A stretch of 8,656 bases of DNA from Thermomicrobiales bacterium (GCA_030447145.1 JAUJLY010000097.1:1-8656), one strand, 5' to 3'; counted from the stretch's first letter, positions 1 to 7,024 are shown. The notes: generated by a model not told the origin, from the sequence alone. A program made the numbers and translations.

Positions 1-849
1 CCCGTATGTGTCCCTGATCCCGATCCGGCGTATTCGTGTTGGGCGATGCTCCCCCAGGACTTCAGCAACTGCACCGCCGAGGCCACCGATAATCGAGTGG
101 TCTTCTGCCGTGACGATGGCGTCGGTCCGCTCGGCGAGGTCGATGATCGCTTCGGTATCAAGCGGCTTGATCGTGGAAAGATGCAGTACCGACGCGTGCA
201 CTCCGGAAGCGGCCAACAGATCGGCCGCTGCGAGGGCACGTACAGTCTGGACCCCGGTGCTGATGATGCCGATGTCACCGCCAGCACGCAGGAGATGCCC
301 CTTTCCGATCTCAAACGTGTAGTCGTCCCCAAAGATGAGTGGACTGGGGTCCCGGGTGAGGCGCAAGTAGGTGGGTCGCTCGTCTTCCATCATTGCCGCC
401 ATAGCAACGCGGAGTTCCATCGCGTCACCGGGGACGATGGTGACGACGTGTGGCATCGCCCGGAAGACCGCGATGTCCTGCACCGCCTGGTGCGTCTTAC
501 CGGTTTTTCCCGTCAGGATCCCGGTATATGAGCCGGCCATCTTGACGTTGAGACCCGGTTGGGAAATCACGACCCGGATCTGGTCCAGTGCTCGCTTCGC
601 CAGGAACGCGGCGAACGTGCTGATCCACGGTACGTAGCCTGTTGTTGCGAGCCCGGCTGCCACCCCGAGCATGTTTTGCTCAGCGATGCCCATCTCGAAA
701 AAGCGGTCCGGATACGCTTTCGCGAACATATCCGCCTTGGTCGAGTTCGCCAAGTCTCCATCAAGGACGACCAGATTCGCATACGTGCCAGCGAGATCGA
801 CCAGACCTTGGCCCCATGCATCCCGCATGGCGATTTCGGTGGAGCTCAT
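1..849 (-). CDS. Transketolase C-terminal subunit (TPP-dependent, pyrimidine and C-terminal domains), partial at the left edge
   Basis: This is the second half of a split transketolase, which moves two-carbon ketol units between sugar phosphates as a heterodimer with the N-terminal subunit just upstream. Translating the minus strand from the ATG at 849-847 gives 283 open codons to the window edge; family members are about 310 residues, so roughly the last 30 are missing. The start reads MSSTEIAMRDAWGQGL. GIAEQNM at residues 54-60 carries the Glu (E57) that in this family activates the TPP aminopyrimidine. The KTHQAVQDIAVFRAMP stretch near residues 118-133 holds the conserved His (H120). The visible end, HRPTRIRRIGIRDTYG, is typical of the C-terminal domain. 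The start overlaps the upstream stop as ATGA and follows a near-perfect AGGAGG site, so translational coupling is likely. The donor and acceptor sugars cannot be read from the sequence. Confidence 0.95.
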   Translation of the reverse strand, partial: MSSTEIAMRDAWGQGLVDLAGTYANLVVLDGDLANSTKADMFAKAYPDRFFEMGIAEQNMLGVAAGLATTGYVPWISTFAAFLAKRALDQIRVVISQPGLNVKMAGSYTGILTGKTGKTHQAVQDIAVFRAMPHVVTIVPGDAMELRVAMAAMMEDERPTYLRLTRDPSPLIFGDDYTFEIGKGHLLRAGGDIGIISTGVQTVRALAAADLLAASGVHASVLHLSTIKPLDTEAIIDLAERTDAIVTAEDHSIIGGLGGAVAEVLGEHRPTRIRRIGIRDTYG

Positions 850-1721
850 TTCACCTCCTCCGGATCAACAAGTTCAAGTCCCGCATTGGTGATGTCGTCC
901 GGCGTTGGGACCTGTGCATGCCAGAGGTAGTCACCTTCCATGAAGGAGACGCCCTTGCCCTTGATTGTCTGGGCGACGATACACGTTGGCCCTTCGGTGT
1001 GATCCTTCGCAGCCGCCCAGGAGTCCAGTAGCGCCTGGTGATCGTGCCCATTGACCTCGATCACGTTCCAGCCGAATGCGCGGAATTTGTCCGCCGGGTC
1101 GTCGATGGGGATATCACGGGTGTGGCCGCTTTCATGCGGCCATCCGAATTGCGGGAGGCCGTTTGCGTCGACGATCGCGGTCAGGTTTGCGAGCCGGTAC
1201 CGCGACGCGACGAAGGCAGCCTCCCAAATCTGTCCTTCCTGCAGCTCGCCATCACCGAGGATGACCCAGGTCCGGAAATCCGTGCCCCGGAGCCGGGCGC
1301 CAAGGGCCATGCCGATCCCCGGGGAAAGCCCCTGTCCGAGTGACCCGGTCGACATGTCAAGGCCGGGTAGCTTCGTCAGGTCGGGATGCCCCTGGAGTCG
1401 TGAATCGATCTGGTCGAAAGTCGAGAGCTCCTCAACTGGAAAGAATCCCCGCAGCGCCAGGACCGCATAAAGTGCGATCGATGAGTGCCCCTTGCTGAGA
1501 ATCAGCCGATCCCGATCCTCCGCCGAGGGGTTCGACGGGTCGATGTGGAGCTCGTTGAAGTAGAGCGAGACGAGGATATCGGTGACGGAAAGCGGTCCTC
1601 CGATATGTCCCGCGCCTGCTGTATGTACCGATTGCAGGATAAGTCGGCGTGTCTGGCGCGAGAGCGCGTTCAGCTCCGGAATGGTCCTGGTCTCATGTGT
1701 TGGACGGGTGATGGACTTCAT
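846..1721 (-). CDS. Transketolase N-terminal subunit (TPP pyrophosphate-binding domain)
   Basis: This 291-residue protein is the TPP pyrophosphate-binding half of a split transketolase, expected to pair with the C-terminal subunit encoded directly downstream. Visible family features are GHIGGPLS at residues 38-45, KGHS at 77-80, GSLGQGLS at 126-133, the diphosphate/metal motif GDGELQEG at 156-163 closed by the D185/N187 pair (VDANG), and KGKG at 254-257 followed by H268. The length is normal for a stand-alone N-terminal subunit. The ATG at 1721 lies eight to nine bases after AGAGAGG (1728-1734, minus strand) and overlaps the TGA of the preceding isomerase gene as ATGA; its own TGA overlaps the start of the C-terminal subunit in the same way. 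Split transketolases include housekeeping pentose-phosphate enzymes and dedicated catabolic ones. The coupling to a sugar isomerase favours a dedicated catabolic role, but this is inference. Confidence 0.95.
   Translation of the reverse strand: MKSITRPTHETRTIPELNALSRQTRRLILQSVHTAGAGHIGGPLSVTDILVSLYFNELHIDPSNPSAEDRDRLILSKGHSSIALYAVLALRGFFPVEELSTFDQIDSRLQGHPDLTKLPGLDMSTGSLGQGLSPGIGMALGARLRGTDFRTWVILGDGELQEGQIWEAAFVASRYRLANLTAIVDANGLPQFGWPHESGHTRDIPIDDPADKFRAFGWNVIEVNGHDHQALLDSWAAAKDHTEGPTCIVAQTIKGKGVSFMEGDYLWHAQVPTPDDITNAGLELVDPEEVK
854..859 (-). promoter_or_regulatory. Shine-Dalgarno site AGGAGG for the transketolase C-terminal subunit
   Basis: The minus strand reads AGGAGGTGAAATG, with the site inside the last codons of the upstream subunit gene and four bases before the ATG at 849. 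This fixes the start of the C-terminal subunit and makes efficient reinitiation at the ATGA overlap likely. Confidence 0.75.
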
Positions 1722-2671
1722 GCCGGTCCTCTCTTTGTGTGCTGACTCTCCACTGTGCGCTGGAGCCAGGCCCTGATGAAATCGAGATTGCGACGTGCCG
1801 TCACTGTGGAATCACCTTCACAGGTGTCCTGCTCGATGACGACCCAGCCGTCGAAGTCGCTTGAAACAAGGACATCAAGGATCGCCGGGATGTCGGCGGT
1901 TCCAGCTCCAACCGGGCTGAAAACATGGTGCTTCAGTGCCTGGATGAAGGTGAGTGATCGCCTGCGGGCGTCGAGAACGGCATCCATATCTACATCCTTC
2001 AGGTGCAGATAGCCGATCCGCCCGTGATGACCAGCAATGAAATCAGCGGGGTTTCCACCACCATACGCGTAGTGGCCGGTGTCGAAACAGATATTCACTA
2101 GGGCGGGATCGAGATGGGCGAGAAGCGCCTCTACCTCGTGTGGCGCTTCGATCCAGCTTCCCACATGGTTGTGATAGTGGATCGCAATGTTATGGGCAGC
2201 AGCTGATTCGGCCAATCGATGAGTGCCCTCCGCGAGCCTGCGGAAGTCATCACTAGACAATGACGCTGATCCGTCGGCTGGCACACGGCCCGCCATAGCC
2301 ACCCTGTGGGGTCGAAGTGCGTCCGCGACGAGCAGGTTGCGACAGTCGATGGCATCAAGTAGCCCGAATGTCGGCATCAGGGAACGGATCGTTGCGTCGA
2401 GATGCTCGGTATCCAGGAAATCAACCCATTGATAGGAACCGCAGCACGTCATTCCCCGGTCTTCGACCGCCGAACGTAACGTTGCGACGTCGCGACCGAA
2501 TGAGGAGTCGTATTCCGTTGCGGTATAGCCGGCCTCCTGCATGAGGTCGAGAATCTCGGGAAAGGGCACGACAGGTCGCCAGCGGGGGATGTCGTTATTG
2601 TTCCAGTTTACGGGCGCCGTGGCGAGCCGTAGGTCTCCGCGTGCCTCAATTGGCGTGTCGGTTCGGTACAT
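1718..2671 (-). CDS. Sugar phosphate isomerase/epimerase, TIM-barrel (xylose isomerase-like; IolE/inosose dehydratase-like)
   Basis: This 317-residue protein is a TIM-barrel of the AP endonuclease 2/xylose isomerase-like superfamily (PF01261), whose members isomerise, epimerise or dehydrate sugars and cyclitols using a divalent metal. The N-terminus (LATAPVNWNNND, residues 16-27) resembles the start of IolE-type 2-keto-myo-inositol dehydratases. Further family motifs are TEYDSSF (52-58), YHNHVGSW (166-173), CFDTGHYAYGGG (195-206), LHLKDVD (222-228) and VVIEQD (277-282). Likely metal or catalytic residues are H167/H169, E175, D197, H200 and E280. No signal peptide is seen, so it is cytoplasmic. 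It is first in an operon with the split transketolase, overlapping the next gene by ATGA, and is preceded by a good promoter. Only a weak ribosome site (AGGGA) lies 11 bases ahead of the ATG. Family assignment is firm; isomerase versus dehydratase, and the substrate, cannot be settled from sequence. Confidence 0.88.
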   Translation of the reverse strand: MYRTDTPIEARGDLRLATAPVNWNNNDIPRWRPVVPFPEILDLMQEAGYTATEYDSSFGRDVATLRSAVEDRGMTCCGSYQWVDFLDTEHLDATIRSLMPTFGLLDAIDCRNLLVADALRPHRVAMAGRVPADGSASLSSDDFRRLAEGTHRLAESAAAHNIAIHYHNHVGSWIEAPHEVEALLAHLDPALVNICFDTGHYAYGGGNPADFIAGHHGRIGYLHLKDVDMDAVLDARRRSLTFIQALKHHVFSPVGAGTADIPAILDVLVSSDFDGWVVIEQDTCEGDSTVTARRNLDFIRAWLQRTVESQHTKRGPA

Positions 2672-2713
2672 TAGAAGGGGTTCCCTGTCACAGTGGTTCT
2701 TTCCATAACCGGT

Positions 2714-2742
2714 ATCGTATTGGCGTCCTCTACGCGAGTCAA
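2714..2742 (-). promoter_or_regulatory. Sigma70-type promoter for the isomerase-transketolase operon
   Basis: On the minus strand TTGACT (2742-2737) is followed after exactly 17 bases by TACGAT (2719-2714), matching TTGACA at five of six positions and TATAAT at four of six. It sits in the 87-bp gap between the HAD gene and the isomerase gene. Transcription would start near 2707, giving a leader of about 36 bases before the ATG at 2671. This implies that the three-gene operon can be transcribed independently of the HAD gene. Confidence 0.65.
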
Positions 2743-2758
2743 CTTTTTGCGGCGGAAA

Positions 2759-3625
2759 CTAGCCGTGACCGACGATACCCTGAAGCAGCGCGGGAAGGTC
2801 AGCGAACACGTAGTCCGGGAGAACTTCGGCGCGGGCGAGATCCCCACGTGTGGCAACGCCGGTGAGCACGAGCGCCGTCATGAGCCCGGCACGATAGGCG
2901 GCCGCAATGTCGGTGTCCAGGCGGTCGCCTACCATCACCGCCTCTCCAGGCCCGCAACCCAGACGTTCGACACCCTTGATCATCATCAACGGTTCGGGTT
3001 TGCCGACCACGATCGGTGAGACGTGTGTGGCTCGCTCGATCCCGGCGACCACCGCTCCAGCCCCTGGCTGGTACCCCGTTTCCGTCGGCAGGCGATCGTC
3101 GGCGTTGGTGGCGATAAACCGCGCACCGTGATCAATCGCCTCGCAGGCTCGCTTCATCTTGTCGTAGGTGAAGGTGAGATCGAGGCCGGCTACAACAACG
3201 TTCGCATCGCTCGCGGGTTCATTGTCACCCAGAATTCGGAAGGATGTCCCCATCGAGAGTTGCTCGCCAAGAGCGGGCATGCCAACGGTGAGAATGACCG
3301 CATCGTTCGGCGTTTCTTCGTCGTCAACCAGAAAGTCGCGCGTTGCTGTCGCTGATGTCTGGATGTCTGCTTCTTCGACGGTGACGCCCATGCTTGCCAT
3401 GCGCTGGACGTAGGCCGCCGGCGTAGCCATGGAGTTGTTTGTCGCGAGGAGGAAGGGGATTTCTCGTAGTGTCAGGGCGTTGAAGAGGTCCTCAACGCCA
3501 GGGAGCGCCCTCTTGCCTCGATAGAGCACACCGTCCATGTCGAAGATAAAACCTTTGGCGGACTGCAGCCGGTCGAGATGCTGGTTCCCGGTCGGTTCTT
3601 CTATGGAGGAAGCCTCTGTGCTCAT
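2759..3625 (-). CDS. HAD-IIA family phosphatase (NagD/4-nitrophenylphosphatase-like)
   Basis: This 288-residue protein is a haloacid dehalogenase superfamily phosphatase of class IIA, the NagD/PGP/pNPPase type that dephosphorylates small phosphometabolites. Motif I, FIFDMDGVLYRG, gives the nucleophile D29 and acid/base D31. Motif II is ATNNS (61-65, T62), followed by the substrate-specifying cap. Motif III is VGKPEP (207-212, K209), and motif IV is MVGDRLDTDI (231-240, D234). Length is normal for the family, and there is no signal peptide. The first 22 residues are a non-conserved extension; the ATG at 3625 is kept because AAAGGCAGAGG directly precedes it. It lies 87 bp upstream of the isomerase operon on the same strand, so it may scavenge or detoxify a sugar phosphate from that pathway, although the intervening promoter shows it need not be co-transcribed. 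The substrate is unknown. Confidence 0.92.
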   Translation of the reverse strand: MSTEASSIEEPTGNQHLDRLQSAKGFIFDMDGVLYRGKRALPGVEDLFNALTLREIPFLLATNNSMATPAAYVQRMASMGVTVEEADIQTSATATRDFLVDDEETPNDAVILTVGMPALGEQLSMGTSFRILGDNEPASDANVVVAGLDLTFTYDKMKRACEAIDHGARFIATNADDRLPTETGYQPGAGAVVAGIERATHVSPIVVGKPEPLMMIKGVERLGCGPGEAVMVGDRLDTDIAAAYRAGLMTALVLTGVATRGDLARAEVLPDYVFADLPALLQGIVGHG

Positions 3626-3663
3626 CCTCTGCCTTTCTGAAGCGGTGACGTCTCAATGGAAGG

Positions 3664-3672
3664 ATCGTACCA
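3664..3672 (-). promoter_or_regulatory. Possible extended -10 promoter for the HAD phosphatase gene
   Basis: On the minus strand TGGTACGAT (3672-3664) fits the extended -10 pattern TGn-TATAAT and has the same hexamer, TACGAT, as the stronger promoter of the downstream operon. No convincing -35 box lies 16-18 bases upstream. It falls between the terminator of the DJ-1/PfpI gene and the HAD start at 3625, where a promoter is needed. The leader would be about 32 bases. Confidence 0.35.
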
Positions 3673-3690
3673 TTCAGACGCTTGCCGGGC

Positions 3691-3723
3691 ACAGAAAACC
3701 CGGGATATCAGAGCATCCCGGGT
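3691..3723 (-). terminator. Rho-independent terminator of the DJ-1/PfpI gene
   Basis: The arms 3699-3706 (CCCGGGAT) and 3715-3722 (ATCCCGGG) form a perfect 8-bp GC-rich stem with an 8-base loop, extended by one A-T pair. On the minus strand the stem is followed by TTTTCTGT. It begins 15 bases after the stop codon of the gene at 3738-4253, which separates that gene from the HAD gene. Confidence 0.8.
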
Positions 3724-3737
3724 ACTGTTGCTCAGGT

Positions 3738-4253
3738 CTATCCGAGGGCTTTTGTAATCGCCTCGTTGAAGGCGGGCAGATCGCCAGGTACGCGGGAGGT
3801 GATGAGGTTGCCGTCCTCGGTGAGCTCTTCGTCGACGTAGAGACCCCCGGCGTTGACAATGTCGTCGCGGATCTTGTTGACGGAGGTCAATTTCCTGCCT
3901 GAGACCACCTTGGCGGAGATCAACAACTGTGGTCCATGACAGATGGATGCAACCGGCTTGCCCGACTGCACGAAGTCACGGGTGAACTGCACCGCCGCAT
4001 CGTCGATGCGGAGATTCTCGGGAGAGCCGCCGCCGGGAATCAGCAGCATGTCAAAGTCGTCGGGAGAGACGTCGACAAAGGTCTTCGAGGCTGTCTGCGT
4101 ATCGCCCTTCTTGCCCGTGATCTCGCCCTTTTCGATCCCCACGATCGTCACTTCGGCACCTGCATTCTCGAGTGCCTCGATAGGCGATGTAGCCTCTACA
4201 TCCTCGTAGTTGTTGGCCAGCACAACGGCCACCTTCTTTGCGGAATCGCTCAT
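3738..4253 (-). CDS. DJ-1/PfpI family protein (glutamine amidotransferase-like; PfpI/YhbO type)
   Basis: This 171-residue cytoplasmic protein belongs to the DJ-1/PfpI family of the class I glutamine amidotransferase-like fold. Members are described as intracellular proteases, glyoxalase III or deglycase-type enzymes, or general stress proteins. The nucleophile elbow is ASICHGPQLL (102-111) with C105 and H106. An acidic residue in NNYEDVE (14-20, probably E17) would complete the site. LIPGGGSPENLR (71-82) and TSRVPGDLPAF (152-162) are also family hallmarks. Length is typical. The ATG at 4253 has GGGAG ten bases upstream. It is a single-gene unit closed by its own terminator and divergent from the peptidase operon. 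A role in carbonyl or glycation stress is plausible next to sugar metabolism, but this is inference and the activity of the family is debated. Confidence 0.93.
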   Translation of the reverse strand: MSDSAKKVAVVLANNYEDVEATSPIEALENAGAEVTIVGIEKGEITGKKGDTQTASKTFVDVSPDDFDMLLIPGGGSPENLRIDDAAVQFTRDFVQSGKPVASICHGPQLLISAKVVSGRKLTSVNKIRDDIVNAGGLYVDEELTEDGNLITSRVPGDLPAFNEAITKALG

Positions 4254-4265
4254 CTGTTGGAAACT

Positions 4266-4322
4266 CCCTTGTGTAACGGGCGGCGGTTTGCTTTTCGCCC
4301 GGTCATCCGTTCTTTACAAGGG
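4266..4322. promoter_or_regulatory. Imperfect palindrome in the divergent intergenic region; possible operator or promoter overlap
   Basis: The outer arms CCCTTGT (4266-4272) and ACAAGGG (4316-4322) are perfect complements, as are AACGG (4275-4279) and CCGTT (4307-4311) just inside them. An alternative inner stem pairs CGGGCG (4277-4282) with CGCCCG (4296-4301). The palindrome fills the gap between the divergent DJ-1/PfpI and M20 genes, where both promoters should lie. I could not find confident -35/-10 pairs for either direction. It could be a regulator site or an RNA hairpin; the repeat itself is visible, the role is inferred. Confidence 0.4.
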
Positions 4323-4340
4323 TGGCGCAAGATCCACACC

Positions 4341-4348
4341 AGAGAGGG
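4341..4348 (+). promoter_or_regulatory. Ribosome binding site AGAGAGGG that sets the start of the first M20 gene
   Basis: AGAGAGGG lies six bases before the ATG at 4355. An upstream in-frame GTG at 4322 would add 11 residues, but it has no ribosome site and sits inside the outer arm of the palindrome, so the ATG at 4355 is preferred. Confidence 0.7.
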
Positions 4349-4354
4349 TACACC

Positions 4355-5587
4355 ATGGGACAGAACCCCGATCACGCAAATTCCCGCACGCTGCTAGAAC
4401 TCGAGGAAGCCGTCCTCGCGCGCATTGACCAGGACGAAGTTGTCGCTTTTCACCGGGGTCTCGTGCAGATCCCGTCGGTTAACCCTCCCGGGGATTGTCG
4501 CGATGCAATCGCCTATGTGGAGAAGCCCCTACGTGAAGCTGGGTTTGAGATCCAGATCGTGCAGGATCTCGAAACCATGCCGAATCTCCTTGCAAGCACA
4601 GGACCCAGCAATGGCAAGGTCCTTTGTGTGAACGCGCATGTAGATGTCGTGCCGACGGGTGAGCGCGAGGCATGGTCCCATGACCCCTTTGGGGCCGAGA
4701 TCGAGAATGGGCGAATCTATGGGAGGGGAGCCGGGGACGACAAGGCGAGCGTGACCGCACAGGTGTTGGCCGCCCTCGCCGTGAAGCGATCCGGTGTTCC
4801 TCTTGCGGGGCGTCTCGTTGTCAATGAGGTTTCGGACGAAGAGACTGCCGGAGTCCATGGCGTACAGGTTGTTGTCGGCCAGCGGGCAGTTGAGCCCGAC
4901 TGGGTCATCGTCGGCGAGCAGACGCTGAATCGCGTTTGTGTTGGTGAGAAAGGCTCCGCACCGACCACGATTACGGTTCAAGGGCGTACCGCTCATGGTG
5001 CCCTGCCCTGGGAAGGCGCCAACGCGATTGAAGGCATGGCGGAGGTCATCGTGGCCCTCCGACGCGAGCTGTGGCCGGAGCTGACGCAACGCACACATCG
5101 GTTCTTTCACCCCTCGTCCGGCTCGGTCAACATGTTTGCCGGCGGCGTGAAGGCCAATGTCGTGCCGGACAAGGCCGAGATCTACGTCGATCGACGCCTG
5201 GTACCAGGGGAAGATCCGCAAGATGCGCTGCATGAGATCCGGTCGATCGCGGAGCGGGCCCTCCAAAAAGTTCCCGGCACATCGGTGGAAGTGTTCCTCT
5301 CGGAATGGGCCGGCGCGGCGACGGAGGCCGCTGTCGATGATCCACTGGTGCAGGGGATGCTCGGGGCGAATGAGCGGCTTGGGCTGTCAGCGGAGCCGGC
5401 TGGCTTCAGCATGGCCACAGACGGACGCTACTTCGCGCGCGCGGGGTATTCCACGATTATCTACGGACCCGGCGATCCGGGCCTCGCTCACAAGCCAGAC
5501 GAGTGGGTCGGCATTGACGAGATCATGGACGCTGTGCGCGCCTATGCCGTCACAATGGTTCGACTGATCGGCGACTACGAGAAGTAG
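4355..5587 (+). CDS. M20 family metallopeptidase (ArgE/DapE/ACY1-type amidohydrolase)
   Basis: This 410-residue, probably di-zinc amidohydrolase of family M20 would cleave an N-acyl amino acid, dipeptide or similar amide in the cytoplasm. Numbering from the ATG at 4355, the ligands are H95 and D97 in NAHVDVVP, D128 in GRGAGDDKA (bridging), the catalytic/metal pair E162-E163 in SDEETAG, E188 in VGEQT and H379 in GLAHKPDE. H214 in GRTAHGALPW belongs to the dimerisation-domain lid. VDRRLVPGEDP (278-288) is also typical. Length fits ArgE/DapE/succinyl-desuccinylase-like enzymes, and all metal residues are present. No signal peptide is seen. It is the first gene of a plus-strand operon, eight bases ahead of a second M20 gene. 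It is not confidently ArgE or DapE: neighbouring genes are not from arginine or lysine biosynthesis, which points to catabolic peptide or amide hydrolysis. Confidence 0.92.
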   Translation: MGQNPDHANSRTLLELEEAVLARIDQDEVVAFHRGLVQIPSVNPPGDCRDAIAYVEKPLREAGFEIQIVQDLETMPNLLASTGPSNGKVLCVNAHVDVVPTGEREAWSHDPFGAEIENGRIYGRGAGDDKASVTAQVLAALAVKRSGVPLAGRLVVNEVSDEETAGVHGVQVVVGQRAVEPDWVIVGEQTLNRVCVGEKGSAPTTITVQGRTAHGALPWEGANAIEGMAEVIVALRRELWPELTQRTHRFFHPSSGSVNMFAGGVKANVVPDKAEIYVDRRLVPGEDPQDALHEIRSIAERALQKVPGTSVEVFLSEWAGAATEAAVDDPLVQGMLGANERLGLSAEPAGFSMATDGRYFARAGYSTIIYGPGDPGLAHKPDEWVGIDEIMDAVRAYAVTMVRLIGDYEK

Positions 5588-5595
5588 GGGACTCT

Positions 5596-6963
5596 ATGGG
5601 ATCCACAACTGATCTGCGCGATGTGTACAGCTACATCGATGAGCACCAGGGCGAATACGTTGGCAAGCTCCAGCGCTTGCTCCGGCAGCCGAGCATCGCT
5701 GCCCAGAGCCTGGGCATGGACGAGATGGCCACTCTGGTCGAGCAGGATCTGGCTGAGCTGGGGACCGTGCCGCGAAGGATCGGCACCAGGGGAGGATTCC
5801 CAGTTGTCTATGCCGAGTTCTCCGGAGCGAATAATCGCACGCTGAGCTTTTACAACCACTACGACGTGCAGCCTGCTGATCCGCTGGACGAATGGGAGAG
5901 CGATCCCTGGTCAGGAGAGATCCGGGACGGTCGAATCTGGGCTCGTGGCGTATCGGATAACAAGGGCAACATCGCCGCTCGACTCGCAGCCATCGATGCC
6001 TGGCAGAAAGTCCGTGGCTCGCTGCCACTCAATGTGAAGTTCATCATCGAAGGCGAAGAGGAGATCGGCTCGCCGCATCTCCAGAACTTCGCCGACGATC
6101 ATCCTGAGCTTTGCCAGGCCGACGCGTGCATCTGGGAGTTTGGCGGTCGAGATATTGACGGTCGGCCACAGATACATCTCGGCCTCAAGGGCATCTGCTA
6201 CGTCGAGCTGCGCGCCAGGGGTGCCAGAACGGATTGGCATTCCGCTTCGGCGACGTCGGTCCCAAATCCCGCATGGCGCATGGTGTGGGCGCTCGCCAGA
6301 TTAAAGGGAGAGGACGATCGAATCCTGATTCCTGGCTTCTACGACAAGGCCGTCGCGCCGACGCAGGCTGAACTCGAGGCACTCGCGGACCTTCCGGATA
6401 CGGAGCAGGAGCGGCTGGACGATCTGGGCATTGATCGCTTCATCAACGACCTGACGGGCCAGGAGTTGCACCTCAAGGATTACTTCCAGCCGACGTGCAC
6501 GATCTCGGGGTTGCTGAGCGGGTACACCGAAAAGGGCCAGAAGACGGTGCTGCCCAGCCAGGCAATGGCGAAACTTGACATGCGTCTGGTGGCGAACCAG
6601 GACCCGCATGAGATCTACGAGCTGCTGCGGAAGCATCTGGACGCGAACGGCTTCACCGACATTGAGTCGGAGTTGATCGGCGCGGGCTATCCGGCAAGGA
6701 CAAGCCTGGAGGCGTCAATAGCGAAGGTTGTCGCTGAGACGTACGAGGATGTCTATGGCCAAGTCCCGGCGATCTACCCAACAAGCGCCGGCTCGGGGCC
6801 CTGGTACCAGCTGTGTGATGCGTTCGGCATAGACGCGTGTACCGCGGGCGTTGGCCATGGACGATCCCAGGCGCATGCACCGAACGAGAACATCTTCGTC
6901 GAGGATTTTGTCCTCGGTATCAAGCACATCGCCGCGATCATGGACTGCTTTGCGAGGAGATAG
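5596..6963 (+). CDS. M20 family dipeptidase (CNDP/carnosinase-like branch)
   Basis: This 455-residue protein is a second M20 metallopeptidase, of the longer dipeptidase branch. Ligand and catalytic residues are all present: H88 and D90 in NHYDVQPAD, bridging D121 in GVSDNKGN, E155 (base) and E156 in EGEEEIGS, a probable acidic ligand at E181 in WEFGGRD, and H427 in QAHAPNENIF. H215 in TDWHSA is the conserved lid-domain His. YPTSAGSGPW (394-403) is the usual glycine-rich segment of this branch. No signal peptide is evident. AGGGGA overlaps the stop codon of the upstream gene and lies four bases before the ATG, so the two are co-translated from one message. The two paralogues differ in length and motifs, so they are not a recent duplication and probably act on different bonds or in sequence. 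Substrate is unknown. Confidence 0.93.
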   Translation: MGSTTDLRDVYSYIDEHQGEYVGKLQRLLRQPSIAAQSLGMDEMATLVEQDLAELGTVPRRIGTRGGFPVVYAEFSGANNRTLSFYNHYDVQPADPLDEWESDPWSGEIRDGRIWARGVSDNKGNIAARLAAIDAWQKVRGSLPLNVKFIIEGEEEIGSPHLQNFADDHPELCQADACIWEFGGRDIDGRPQIHLGLKGICYVELRARGARTDWHSASATSVPNPAWRMVWALARLKGEDDRILIPGFYDKAVAPTQAELEALADLPDTEQERLDDLGIDRFINDLTGQELHLKDYFQPTCTISGLLSGYTEKGQKTVLPSQAMAKLDMRLVANQDPHEIYELLRKHLDANGFTDIESELIGAGYPARTSLEASIAKVVAETYEDVYGQVPAIYPTSAGSGPWYQLCDAFGIDACTAGVGHGRSQAHAPNENIFVEDFVLGIKHIAAIMDCFARR

Positions 6964-6980
6964 ATCTGATAGGTTGAAGC

Positions 6981-7000
6981 GACCTGGATCTTTCCGGGTC
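6981..7000 (+). other. Intercistronic hairpin between the second M20 gene and the serine hydrolase gene
   Basis: GACCTGGA (6981-6988) pairs with TCCGGGTC (6993-7000) across a TCTT loop, giving an 8-bp stem with one G-T wobble. It is followed by TTGTG rather than a T run, so it is a weak terminator at best. It could attenuate the last gene or protect the 3' end of the upstream message. Confidence 0.45.
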
Positions 7001-7024
7001 TTGTGCGGATGATGACCAAATCCA

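Noticed and set aside
46..531. Plus-strand open frame of 161 codons
   Set aside because: It is fully antisense to the transketolase C-terminal subunit, whose minus-strand frame is open for 283 codons with clear family motifs. The plus-strand peptide shows no recognisable domain.
4322..4354. Upstream GTG start for the first M20 gene
   Set aside because: There is no ribosome site before it, it overlaps the palindrome, and the added 11 residues are not family-like. The ATG at 4355 has AGAGAGGG at good spacing.
4529..5266. Minus-strand open frame of 245 codons
   Set aside because: It is antisense to the first M20 gene, which carries every metal ligand of its family. The antisense peptide has no recognisable domain and is explained by GC-rich codon composition.
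4355..6963. Tandem duplication origin of the two M20 genes
   Set aside because: They differ in length (410 versus 455 residues), in the HxD context (NAHVDVVP versus NHYDVQPAD) and in the C-terminal metal motif, so they belong to different branches of the family rather than a recent duplication.
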